Part shown: positions 27,230 through 36,065 of the stretch, piece by piece
Position numbering within the stretch: position 1 is the first letter of the stretch
Layout of the letters: the number at the start of each line of letters is the position of its first letter
DNA from: Bacteroidota bacterium
Lineage (GTDB): Bacteria > Bacteroidota > Bacteroidia > NS11-12g > UBA9320
NCBI GenBank assembly: GCA_002746305.1
Contig: NVWV01000004.1
Location: 1-64,000, forward strand
Direction: 5' to 3'
Length of the DNA stretch: 64,000 nt
Program-made: the position numbers and the translations under genes
The notes under the pieces: generated by a model
The model's database searches: none
What the model was told of the DNA's origin: nothing
What the model saw: only the letters and a program-made list of their open reading frames with translations

Positions 27230-29541
27230 TGTCGAAAAACCTAGTAATTGTCGAGTCACCTGCTAAAGCTAAAACCATAGAAAAATATCTTGGGAAAGAT
27301 TTTATAGTAAAGTCCAGTTTTGGACATATCAGAGACCTTGCAAAAGGGGATGATGCTATAGATTTAGAAAAAGGGTACCTACCCAATTATATTATTTCTC
27401 CCGATAAAAAGAAAATAGTAGCCGAGCTGAAAAAGTTAGCCAAAGAAGCTGAAATGGTATGGTTAGCATCGGACGAGGACCGTGAAGGAGAGGCTATATC
27501 GTGGCACCTTTCAGAGGTGTTAAATCTTAAGCCGAGTAATACCAGAAGAATTGTCTTTCACGAAATTACCAAGTCGGCAATTTTACATGCTATAGAGAAT
27601 CCAAGAGATATTGATGAGAATCTAGTAAATGCACAACAGGCTAGACGGGTGCTTGATAGACTAGTGGGGTTCCAACTTTCTCCTGTACTATGGAAAAAGG
27701 TTAAACCAAGCTTAAGTGCTGGTAGAGTTCAAAGTGTTGCTGTTCGACTAATTGTAGAACGTGAAAAAGAAATTCAAGCATTTACGACATCTTCTTCATT
27801 TAAAATTCAAGGTAATTTTGAAGCTTCAAAAAAGTCTGTAAAGGCTGATTTATTCAAGAGACCAGAGACAGCAAAAGAAGCCAATTCATTTCTAGAAAGT
27901 TGTAAGGGTGCTATTTTTAAGGTGGGTGATATAAAAGTATCTCCAGCCAAAAGAAATCCAGCCGCTCCATTTACTACTTCTACACTTCAACAAGAGGCTA
28001 GTAGAAAGTTAGGATATAATGTTTCCAAAACGATGATGCTTGCACAGAGATTGTATGAGAATGGACACATTACTTATATGAGAACGGATTCAGTTAATTT
28101 ATCCGAGTTTGCTCGAACGACTGCTCAGGAGGCTATTATAGCAGATTATGGTCAGGCATACAGTAATCCAAGAAAGTATGCTACTAAAAATGATAGTGCA
28201 CAAGAAGCTCACGAGGCAATAAGACCAACAGCCTTTACGGTGTCCAATGCTGGAGATGATGATGGTCAAAAGAGATTATATCAACTAATTTGGAAACGAG
28301 CAATTTCATCACAAATGAGTTCTGCTGAACTTGAGCGAACGACTATCAATATAGAGAATGACAAGAATGCTGATGTTTTTAAAGCCAAAGGTGAGGTTAT
28401 CAAGTTTGATGGTTTCTTAAAAGTTTACCTAGAAGGTAACGATGATGAGGATGAAGAAGAGGATAGCGGATTATTACCAAAAGTAACTGTGGGTGAAGAA
28501 CTCGGAGTTATAGAAATAAGTGCTACAGAAAGATATACAAGACCACCTGCTAGATATACTGAAGCGAGTTTGGTGAAAAGATTGGAAGAGTTGGGTATCG
28601 GCAGACCAAGTACCTATGCTCCAACCATTTCGACCGTGCAGAAGAGAGGGTACGTTGTAAAGGATGAAATAGAAGGTAAGACTAGAAAATACGAAACTCT
28701 GGTTCTTCAAAATGATTCAATTACTCAGCAAACAAATACTGAAAATTATGGTGCAGATAAGAATAAAATGCATCCAAGTGATATCGGGAAAGTTGTTACT
28801 GATTTCTTAATTGAGCATTTTGGTCAAATAATGGATTATGGCTTTACCGCTTCTGTAGAAAAGGAATTTGATGAAATTGCTGATGGTATGAAGAATTGGT
28901 CGGCAATGATTGATTCATTTTACAAACCATTCCATAAAGAAGTAGAAAAGACTTTAGAAACTGCTGATCGTGCTACAGGTGAACGTGCTTTGGGTAATGA
29001 CCCGAAGTCTGGTAAGCCCATAATTGCCCGTATTGGAAGATTTGGTCCAATGGTGCAAATAGGTGAGCAAGATGATGAAGACAAACCTCGTTTTGCAAGT
29101 CTCGCTAAAGGTCAAAATATTGATAGTATTACACTAGAAGATGCCTTGGATTTATTTAAAATGCCTCGTATTCTAGGAAAGTTTGAGGATATAGATGTGA
29201 AAGCAAATATTGGTCGTTTTGGTCCTTATGTACAACATCAGAAAATGTTTGTATCTATTCCAAAAGAAGAGGATGTGATGACCGTAGAATTGCCGCGAGC
29301 TATCGAATTAATAGAAGCAAAGCGTATTATAGATGCCAATAAACTGATTAAAAAGTTTGATGAGGATGCAGATACTCAATTGCTAAATGGCCGATGGGGA
29401 CCGTACATTAAATCAGGTAAAAAGAATTTTAAGTTACCAAAGGATTTAGAAGACCCTTCTAAACTTACTTATGAAGAGGTAAAGCACATCATGGAAAATC
29501 AGCCTGCGAAGGGTAAAAAAGCTCCAAAGAAGAAAAAATAA
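27229..29541 (+). CDS. topA: DNA topoisomerase I (type IA)
   Basis: MSKNLVIVESPAKAKTIEKYLGKDFIVKSSFGHIRDL; ASDEDREGEAISWHL; YMRTDSVNLS; GIGRPSTYAPTISTVQKRGYV. Confidence 0.97.
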   Translation: MSKNLVIVESPAKAKTIEKYLGKDFIVKSSFGHIRDLAKGDDAIDLEKGYLPNYIISPDKKKIVAELKKLAKEAEMVWLASDEDREGEAISWHLSEVLNLKPSNTRRIVFHEITKSAILHAIENPRDIDENLVNAQQARRVLDRLVGFQLSPVLWKKVKPSLSAGRVQSVAVRLIVEREKEIQAFTTSSSFKIQGNFEASKKSVKADLFKRPETAKEANSFLESCKGAIFKVGDIKVSPAKRNPAAPFTTSTLQQEASRKLGYNVSKTMMLAQRLYENGHITYMRTDSVNLSEFARTTAQEAIIADYGQAYSNPRKYATKNDSAQEAHEAIRPTAFTVSNAGDDDGQKRLYQLIWKRAISSQMSSAELERTTINIENDKNADVFKAKGEVIKFDGFLKVYLEGNDDEDEEEDSGLLPKVTVGEELGVIEISATERYTRPPARYTEASLVKRLEELGIGRPSTYAPTISTVQKRGYVVKDEIEGKTRKYETLVLQNDSITQQTNTENYGADKNKMHPSDIGKVVTDFLIEHFGQIMDYGFTASVEKEFDEIADGMKNWSAMIDSFYKPFHKEVEKTLETADRATGERALGNDPKSGKPIIARIGRFGPMVQIGEQDDEDKPRFASLAKGQNIDSITLEDALDLFKMPRILGKFEDIDVKANIGRFGPYVQHQKMFVSIPKEEDVMTVELPRAIELIEAKRIIDANKLIKKFDEDADTQLLNGRWGPYIKSGKKNFKLPKDLEDPSKLTYEEVKHIMENQPAKGKKAPKKKK

Positions 29542-29584
29542 TCTTTTAATTTTCTGAAATTTTAGAGGAAGTCTTTTCCTTTTC

Positions 29585-29592
29585 TATATTTG
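29585..29592 (+). promoter_or_regulatory. Candidate -7 box (TAnnTTTG)
   Basis: tatatttg, 11 nt before the ATG at 29604. Confidence 0.35.
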
Positions 29593-29603
29593 GTACGAAC
29601 TAA

Positions 29604-30509
29604 ATGATTAACGAAAAAGAACTCCGCTCTATGCTTTATTTACTCGACGATGAAGATTATCGGGTTGTAGAGCAGATAGAGGTTGAAATTACCGCAATGG
29701 GTAATGAGGTAATTCCTTTTCTAGAAAAAATTTGGCCAGAGGAAGGAAACACTGGACGTCAAGAACGAATAATAGAACTGATTAAGACTATTGGGCAGTT
29801 GTCATTGGCCAATTCATTTAAAAGTTGGCTTGATACTGAAGAGCAAGACTTATTGGATGGTTTATTGATTATCAATCAGATTATCGAACCTAATATAGAT
29901 AAACAGCTCATCGAAAATCAACTGGATAAAATAAAGTTGGATGCATGGTTAGAGCTTAATTATGATCTTACTTCTTTTGAAAAGGTTAAAATTCTAAATC
30001 ACATTTTTTTTGATGTACATAAGTTTAAAGGAGATACTGAGGACTACCACCACAGTAAAAACTCTTTTATTAGCTCCGTATTAGAGCGAAAGAAAGGTAA
30101 TCCTATATCTCTAGCTGTTATATACTCTATCGTTGCTCAACGTCTCAATATTCCTATTTATGGAGTTAATCTACCACAGCATTTTGTGTTAGGTTATGTT
30201 AAGGAGTTTGATTGGTTTCCCCTGAAGAATTTTAACGATGAATCTTCGTTAAGTGATGAAGCCGGAAGTGAAATTATGTTCTATATCAATCCATTTAATA
30301 ATGGTCTGATTTTTAATCACGATAATATTCATAAATTCTTAAAGAAATTGAAGCTTGAATCTAAAGAGGACTATTTTAAGGCATGCACTAATAAAAGTAT
30401 TTTACTTCGGATATTGAGAAACTTAGAGGTCTCTTTTGGTAAGGAGAATAACGAAATCAAGTTGGAACAAGTTAAAAAATTATTAAACGTACTTATTGCA
30501 GAAGATTAG
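29604..30509 (+). CDS. Transglutaminase-like (SirB1-type) protein
   Basis: SFISSVLERKKGNPISLAVIYSIVAQRLNIPIYGVNLPQHFVLGYV. Confidence 0.8.
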   Translation: MINEKELRSMLYLLDDEDYRVVEQIEVEITAMGNEVIPFLEKIWPEEGNTGRQERIIELIKTIGQLSLANSFKSWLDTEEQDLLDGLLIINQIIEPNIDKQLIENQLDKIKLDAWLELNYDLTSFEKVKILNHIFFDVHKFKGDTEDYHHSKNSFISSVLERKKGNPISLAVIYSIVAQRLNIPIYGVNLPQHFVLGYVKEFDWFPLKNFNDESSLSDEAGSEIMFYINPFNNGLIFNHDNIHKFLKKLKLESKEDYFKACTNKSILLRILRNLEVSFGKENNEIKLEQVKKLLNVLIAED

Positions 30510-30513
30510 AAGG

Positions 30514-31971
30514 TCACTTTACTTTGACCTTATAAATATACTTTATACCATCAATCTTTCTTGAAACGATATTCAGAAGACTATCCGATTCGACGTTGTC
30601 TGATGTTCCACTTATCAAAATAATTTTGCCTCTTAAATTGGTGTGAGAAATACGCTCTTTAAAATTACAGAATGTATGATCAAACCAATAGAAAGTGTCA
30701 TTGGGATAAATACGTGAAAGAGCTTCAGAATGTCTACTAAATTGCGTTTTATTCGCCATAAATAAGGCATATGATGGAGACGAAGAATAGTAGGTTTGAA
30801 CTCCAGTTGGGGACTCTATGCTTTGTGCGACCAAAGCGAATTGTCTCATACTTCTGCTGTATAGAGTTAACCTAACAAGTATGAATAAAAGAACTAGAGG
30901 GACCATAAGTTTTGTGTTCCATACTAAGTTTATTCCTTCAAATGCTAATAAGATAAAGACAGGTAAAATAGCATAGGAAACCACGAAATAATTGCTAGAC
31001 GGCATTTTAAGAATCAGCATAAAGAAAATAAAGAAGGAAACACAAATGGAGATAACTGCGATGCGGTTTACTTTTTTAACAAGACTGTAAGTGAGTCCAA
31101 GTACAAGAGTAATAATAGGCAGACCATTGATACGAAGCAGTTTTAATAAATTAGAACTAAGGTCAGCTCCATACAAGCCGACTTCTCCTGCTCCATAAGA
31201 GCCAGTATGGCTACCCACATTTACAATCCACTGTAAAAAAGGATTTAATTCACGAGACCATGCTATCCAAATAATGATTAGAGAAACTATCCCAAAAGGA
31301 AGTACAGCTCGAAACAATTGTTTGCTTGGAATAAGGAACAACAAAGGGATTAGAAATGGAGCAATGGTGATTTTGGAAAGAATTGCAAATAGTATGCAGC
31401 AGACGATTTTCCAGGAAGCTACGGTTTTGTTTTGAGCTAGTCGTAAAATAATACTGCCAAGCCAAAGTCCCGCAATAACTAGATATGGTTCTGGTTTATT
31501 GGACCATATATTGAGGAAAATAACGGAGCTAAAGAAGAATGATAAAACAGCAAGAGACCACAACGTTTTGTTCTTCGTTACTTCGTATGTGAAAATGAGA
31601 AATTGGAAGAGAGTAAAAATGAATACAAAAAAGATAGTCAATGTAACCACGTGGAGATAAAGTTCGCTGTTGGTCAGAACATCTTGAGTCATAGATAAAT
31701 CTACAAAGGACATTCTAAGCAAGTAGACTACACCAATAATTAGAGCATTCCAAAGCTTCACAATTATTGCAGGTTGATCATTGATGCCAGATGGAAGGAG
31801 AGACCAATAGTCCAATCCTGAAATGAGGTAGGTGTAATTAACATCTCCGTTTTGATGCAACCAATGTGGTCCAGATACGAAGAAATTAATAAGACAAAAT
31901 AGCCCGAAAAGTAGTGTGATGGCTATGGATATCCTTCGACCATTAAGTAGATATGATTGGAAGTTTACCAA
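30514..31971 (-). CDS. Polytopic membrane protein, GT-C glycosyltransferase-like
   Basis: About ten hydrophobic segments; NIWSNKPEPYLVIAGLWLGSIIL resembling dolichyl-phosphate-mannosyltransferase-type proteins. Confidence 0.45.
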   Translation of the reverse strand: MVNFQSYLLNGRRISIAITLLFGLFCLINFFVSGPHWLHQNGDVNYTYLISGLDYWSLLPSGINDQPAIIVKLWNALIIGVVYLLRMSFVDLSMTQDVLTNSELYLHVVTLTIFFVFIFTLFQFLIFTYEVTKNKTLWSLAVLSFFFSSVIFLNIWSNKPEPYLVIAGLWLGSIILRLAQNKTVASWKIVCCILFAILSKITIAPFLIPLLFLIPSKQLFRAVLPFGIVSLIIIWIAWSRELNPFLQWIVNVGSHTGSYGAGEVGLYGADLSSNLLKLLRINGLPIITLVLGLTYSLVKKVNRIAVISICVSFFIFFMLILKMPSSNYFVVSYAILPVFILLAFEGINLVWNTKLMVPLVLLFILVRLTLYSRSMRQFALVAQSIESPTGVQTYYSSSPSYALFMANKTQFSRHSEALSRIYPNDTFYWFDHTFCNFKERISHTNLRGKIILISGTSDNVESDSLLNIVSRKIDGIKYIYKVKVK

Positions 31972-32930
31972 CCCAATACTTTTGCAAATACAAGCGGTGC
32001 AACAATGGTCGCATCACTTTCAATAATATATTTTGGAGTGTCTTCTGCTAGTTTACCCCAGGTTATTTTTTCGTTAGGTACGGCACCCGAGTATGAGCCA
32101 TAGCTTGTTGTGCTGTCACTGATTTGACAGAAATAGCTCCATAGAGGAGTGGGCCTTTCTAAATCTTGTTCGAGCATTGGTACAACGCATATGGGGAAAT
32201 CCCCTGCTATACCTCCTCCGATTTGAAAAAATCCAAGACCTTGATCCTTAGTGTTCTCCGTATACCAATCAGCCAAAAAGGTCATGTATTCAATACCACT
32301 TTTCATAGTGGAAGGCTTTAGATTCCCCAGAATACAATTGCTTGCAAATATATTTCCAAGAGTGCTGTCTTCCCATCCCGGTACTACAATAGGTAGGTTC
32401 TTTTCAGCGGCTGCAAGCACCCAAGAATCTTTAGGGTCAATTTGATAGTGTTTTTCCAGACACCCATCTAAAAGCATTTGGTAAACGTATGCATGTGGAA
32501 GATGACGTTCTCCTTTGTTCTCGGCTGTCTTCCAAAAGTGTTCGATATTTCCTTGTATGCGTCTAAAAGCTTCTTCTTCAGGTATGCAGGTGTCAGTGAC
32601 TCTATTGAGATGTCTATCTAGTAACTCCTGTTCTTGTTGAGGAGTGAGGTCTCTATAGTTAGGTATCCGTTCATAGTGCTCATGAGCCACAAGGTTCATA
32701 ACATCTTCTTCCAGATTAGCACCCGTACAACTGATAATGTGAATTTTATCTTTGCGAATCATTTCAGCCAAAATTTTCCCCATCTCAGCAGTACTCATGG
32801 CACCAGCTAGGGTAACCATCATCTTATTTCCTTTTGCTAGTTGAGCATTGTACTCGTTTGCGGCATCTACAACTGTAGCAGCGTTGAAATGCAAAAAGTA
32901 CTTGTCTATAAAATCGCTTATTGGTTTCAT
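31965..32930 (-). CDS. Deoxyhypusine-synthase-family protein
   Basis: MMVTLAGAMSTAEMGKILAEMIRKDKIHIISCTGANLEEDV; FFQIGGGIAGDFPICVVPM; SGAVPNEKITWGK. Confidence 0.88.
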   Translation of the reverse strand: MKPISDFIDKYFLHFNAATVVDAANEYNAQLAKGNKMMVTLAGAMSTAEMGKILAEMIRKDKIHIISCTGANLEEDVMNLVAHEHYERIPNYRDLTPQQEQELLDRHLNRVTDTCIPEEEAFRRIQGNIEHFWKTAENKGERHLPHAYVYQMLLDGCLEKHYQIDPKDSWVLAAAEKNLPIVVPGWEDSTLGNIFASNCILGNLKPSTMKSGIEYMTFLADWYTENTKDQGLGFFQIGGGIAGDFPICVVPMLEQDLERPTPLWSYFCQISDSTTSYGSYSGAVPNEKITWGKLAEDTPKYIIESDATIVAPLVFAKVLGW

Positions 32931-32943
32931 TTGTAAATAAAGG

Positions 32944-33684
32944 TTAGGTATTGTCTGTTAAATAATTGATGCTTTTTTGATAATATTTTGATGATGTTTG
33001 ATTTAAAAATTTGTGCCAAGAATCCTCTTCTCCTCTTTCAATTTTAAGTTTTGCAAGGACGAAGGAAATTATTTGATCAGGCAAATAGCCTTGAGTTTGC
33101 ATGGACCATCCTTGGTGGGAACTTCCTGTCCATTGACCAAAACTAAATTTAGAGTTTGCTTGAAAAATTCCAAAACCGTAAACAATGCAAAGAAGATCTG
33201 TAAGATACTCATCGTTTTCTACTATTCTATCTTCTCCTAACAGTTTATAGTGTGCGATCTCATGGGCTATGGTTGCAATGAGTCCTGTAGTGGAATTCAA
33301 TAATTCAAGTTCCAAAGAGATGTTAATTTTTTTACCTTGTTCAGAGTAGGTGCCAAGAGTACTATTCCAACTCTTGTCCATTTTATCGGATGGGTCCATT
33401 GTATATCCTTCTGAAAAATTTTGAGGTGTTTCTGAGAAGAATTTCAGTTTGATATTGCTTGGGTTTAGGGAGTAAATCTTGCAGATTTCTAGAATTAAGA
33501 ATTTTGCATCATTTTCTGAATGATCAAATTTATAGTCGAAGATTTTATCCGATGGAGATATGGTTCTTAATGAAAAATACTCTTCTTCGCCAATCTCATT
33601 TTTAATCCATTGTAATTCTTCTTTAATCCACAACTCATCCTCCTGCGTTATTGGGGATTTGCTTTTACGATTCCAAAATGCCAT
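32944..33684 (-). CDS. Uncharacterised zincin-like protein (HExxH)
   Basis: LIATIAHEIAHYKLLGEDRIVENDEYLTDLLCIVYGFGIFQAN. Confidence 0.5.
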   Translation of the reverse strand: MAFWNRKSKSPITQEDELWIKEELQWIKNEIGEEEYFSLRTISPSDKIFDYKFDHSENDAKFLILEICKIYSLNPSNIKLKFFSETPQNFSEGYTMDPSDKMDKSWNSTLGTYSEQGKKINISLELELLNSTTGLIATIAHEIAHYKLLGEDRIVENDEYLTDLLCIVYGFGIFQANSKFSFGQWTGSSHQGWSMQTQGYLPDQIISFVLAKLKIERGEEDSWHKFLNQTSSKYYQKSINYLTDNT

Positions 33685-33707
33685 TATTCAATCTTTTGTT
33701 TGTCAAG

Positions 33708-35102
33708 TTAATACCCCAAGATTTTCATCATACTTTCAGAAGATTGTTCATCTGACCAAAGCTCATAGGTTAGTTCGCCATTTTCATTTCTATTGATCAA
33801 TACCTTTTTTGGGTCAGGTATTAAACAGTGCTTTATACCACCACTGCCACCTAGGCTTTCTTGGTAAGCACCTGTATGAAAGAAGCCCAAGTACAAGGGT
33901 TCGCCTTTGGTGTACTTTGGCATATATATAGCGTTGACATGCTGTTCGCTGTTGTAGTAATCATCGCTGTCACAGGTTAAACCACCCAAAAGAACTCGTT
34001 CATATTCCGAGTTCCATTTATTAAGAGGTAGCAATATAAATCGCTCATTGATTGCCCATGTATCTGGCAATGTTGTCATAAACGAGCTGTCTATCATATT
34101 CCATAACTCTCGGTCATTCTGTTTCTTTTGGCCAATGACTTTGTAAATAGTTCCACTACTTTCTCCTACGGTGTAACTGCCAAATTCTGTAAAAAGATTT
34201 GGAACACTAATGTCCGCATGTAAGCATGTACTCTTTATTTGTTGTACTATTTCGCTTACCATATAGCCATAGTCATACGTGAAGTTTAAGCTCTGTTTTA
34301 TAGGAAACCCACCTCCAATGTTGAGATGCTCCAAGTGCTTTGTGCTTGCAGCCAATGTGGTATATACATTCAGGCACTTATTTAACTCATTCCAGTAGTA
34401 GGCTGTATCGCGAATTCCTGTATTAATAAAAAAATGAAGCATTTTTAACCTGAGGTTAGGAATTTGCTTTATTCTTTCTTCGTAGAAAGGGACTATGAAT
34501 TTGTATCCAATGCCGAGTCTACTGGTCCAGAACTCAAACTTAGGCTCTTCCTCAGAAGCTATCCGTATTCCAATGTTTATTGTCTTTTTCGTTTTATTAG
34601 CAAATAAGTCTAGTTCATCTGTATTGTCTAGAATGACATGCAAGTTCTCAAATCCTTGTCCCACTAAATCCAGAATCTTATTTACATAGGATTCTGTTTT
34701 AAACCCATTGCATATTATAAATCGGTTAAGATCTATTTTACCTTCAAGATGGAGTGTTTTTACAATGTCTAAATCAAATGCAGAAGAGGTCTCAATATGT
34801 ACATCGTTTTTTAAAGCTTCCTCTAGTACATATTTAAAATGGGAACTCTTGGTGCAATAGCAGTAATTGTACTTGCCAGTATAGTTATGCTTAGCAAAGG
34901 CCTCAGCAAACCAAAATTTAGCCTTTTGGATATTCTCAGAAATTTTGGGTAAGTAACTGAACCGAAGAGGGGAGCCATACTTCTTTACCAAGTCCATCAT
35001 AGGAATGTCTCGGTAGATGAGTTCACCGTTATCATTCGTTTCAAATTCCTCAGTGGGAAATTGGAAAGTTTGATCTATTAGGTCTGAATACTTATTCTTC
35101 AA
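33708..35102 (-). CDS. speA: PLP-dependent (fold III) arginine decarboxylase-like protein
   Basis: KYNYCYCTKSSHFKYVLEEAL (PLP Lys region), HLEHLNIGGGFPI, VLLGGLTCDSDDYYNS; C-terminal GAYQESLGGSGGIKHCLIPDPK. Confidence 0.8.
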   Translation of the reverse strand: MKNKYSDLIDQTFQFPTEEFETNDNGELIYRDIPMMDLVKKYGSPLRFSYLPKISENIQKAKFWFAEAFAKHNYTGKYNYCYCTKSSHFKYVLEEALKNDVHIETSSAFDLDIVKTLHLEGKIDLNRFIICNGFKTESYVNKILDLVGQGFENLHVILDNTDELDLFANKTKKTINIGIRIASEEEPKFEFWTSRLGIGYKFIVPFYEERIKQIPNLRLKMLHFFINTGIRDTAYYWNELNKCLNVYTTLAASTKHLEHLNIGGGFPIKQSLNFTYDYGYMVSEIVQQIKSTCLHADISVPNLFTEFGSYTVGESSGTIYKVIGQKKQNDRELWNMIDSSFMTTLPDTWAINERFILLPLNKWNSEYERVLLGGLTCDSDDYYNSEQHVNAIYMPKYTKGEPLYLGFFHTGAYQESLGGSGGIKHCLIPDPKKVLINRNENGELTYELWSDEQSSESMMKILGY

Positions 35103-35175
35103 TGTTGTTTTAAAGTGAAGTGCAAATTAAGAGATAAAAAGTAGTTACTTTTTTGAAATATTCCGTCTCAATCGT

Positions 35176-35274
35176 ATGAAAAGACCTTGGCCGTATTCTA
35201 GATTAAAAGTATGTCTTGGAATATGTGCCATTATAACTTTGATATTATTATTTGTAGCAATCAATTGTCTATAG
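35176..35274 (+). CDS. Candidate 32-aa single-TM small protein MKRPWPYSRLKVCLGICAIITLILLFVAINCL
   Basis: Open from ATG 35176 to TAG 35272..35274 in the gap between divergent speA and the next minus-strand gene; basic N-terminus plus hydrophobic helix. Confidence 0.4.
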   Translation: MKRPWPYSRLKVCLGICAIITLILLFVAINCL

Positions 35275-35287
35275 TCTTTAACCTTCA

Positions 35288-35953
35288 TTACCACAATACC
35301 TTTAGACGATGACCAAAACTAATAATCAAACAGCCTATACATACACCAAAGGCAAGTACCGTAAGGAGTTTTTTATGCTTACCAAAATAGGATGTGGTGA
35401 GTAAAAGTATGTTTACTACCACAGGCACATAGGTAAGAGGTGAAAATCCAATTCGTTGGACGTACCAATAGTTGAATTGATTGTTGCATCCGTCATTGGG
35501 AATAAGTGCCAAAAAGCCAATAATTAATAGAAGCGTGATGGCTAGCGATTTCTTGTTTTTTCTAAGATAAAGCCAACTAAGAATGAAAGGAGCAATAAGC
35601 AGTGTCAATCTAATATAGGTGCCAATAGTGTGATTTGCACAAAATATATTTCCTCTATAACATACTGGGCTAACACAAATAAGAGCAAGAGGGATGGCTA
35701 ACCAGAGCAAGTGATCCCAAATATCTACAGAACGTTTAGAGTTTTCAGTTAGTTCCTTAGTAGACCACCATGCGAAAGGCAATATTGCTAGTCCTGCTCC
35801 GATAAACAAAAAGTTAAACCAGAAAGGAAAGGCGGCATCTGACCATACTTCATAAGCATGTAATATGTCCCAAATACACTTTAACCAAAGTATGGAAATG
35901 AGGGTAAAAAGTGACTTAAATAGGTTTTGATTTAGATGTTTCATCGAAATCAA
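35288..35953 (-). CDS. Multi-pass membrane protein of unknown function
   Basis: Approximately seven hydrophobic segments; no motif recognised. Confidence 0.5.
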   Translation of the reverse strand: MISMKHLNQNLFKSLFTLISILWLKCIWDILHAYEVWSDAAFPFWFNFLFIGAGLAILPFAWWSTKELTENSKRSVDIWDHLLWLAIPLALICVSPVCYRGNIFCANHTIGTYIRLTLLIAPFILSWLYLRKNKKSLAITLLLIIGFLALIPNDGCNNQFNYWYVQRIGFSPLTYVPVVVNILLLTTSYFGKHKKLLTVLAFGVCIGCLIISFGHRLKVLW

Positions 35954-36065
35954 AGTTACTTAGAAATAGTAAGAACCAGGTTTACGATATCATCTTCAAA
36001 CTGACCATCCAAACATAGTCGACTTACCATTGAATTGAGTACCTTCGCAAACTTCAATAATTTCA

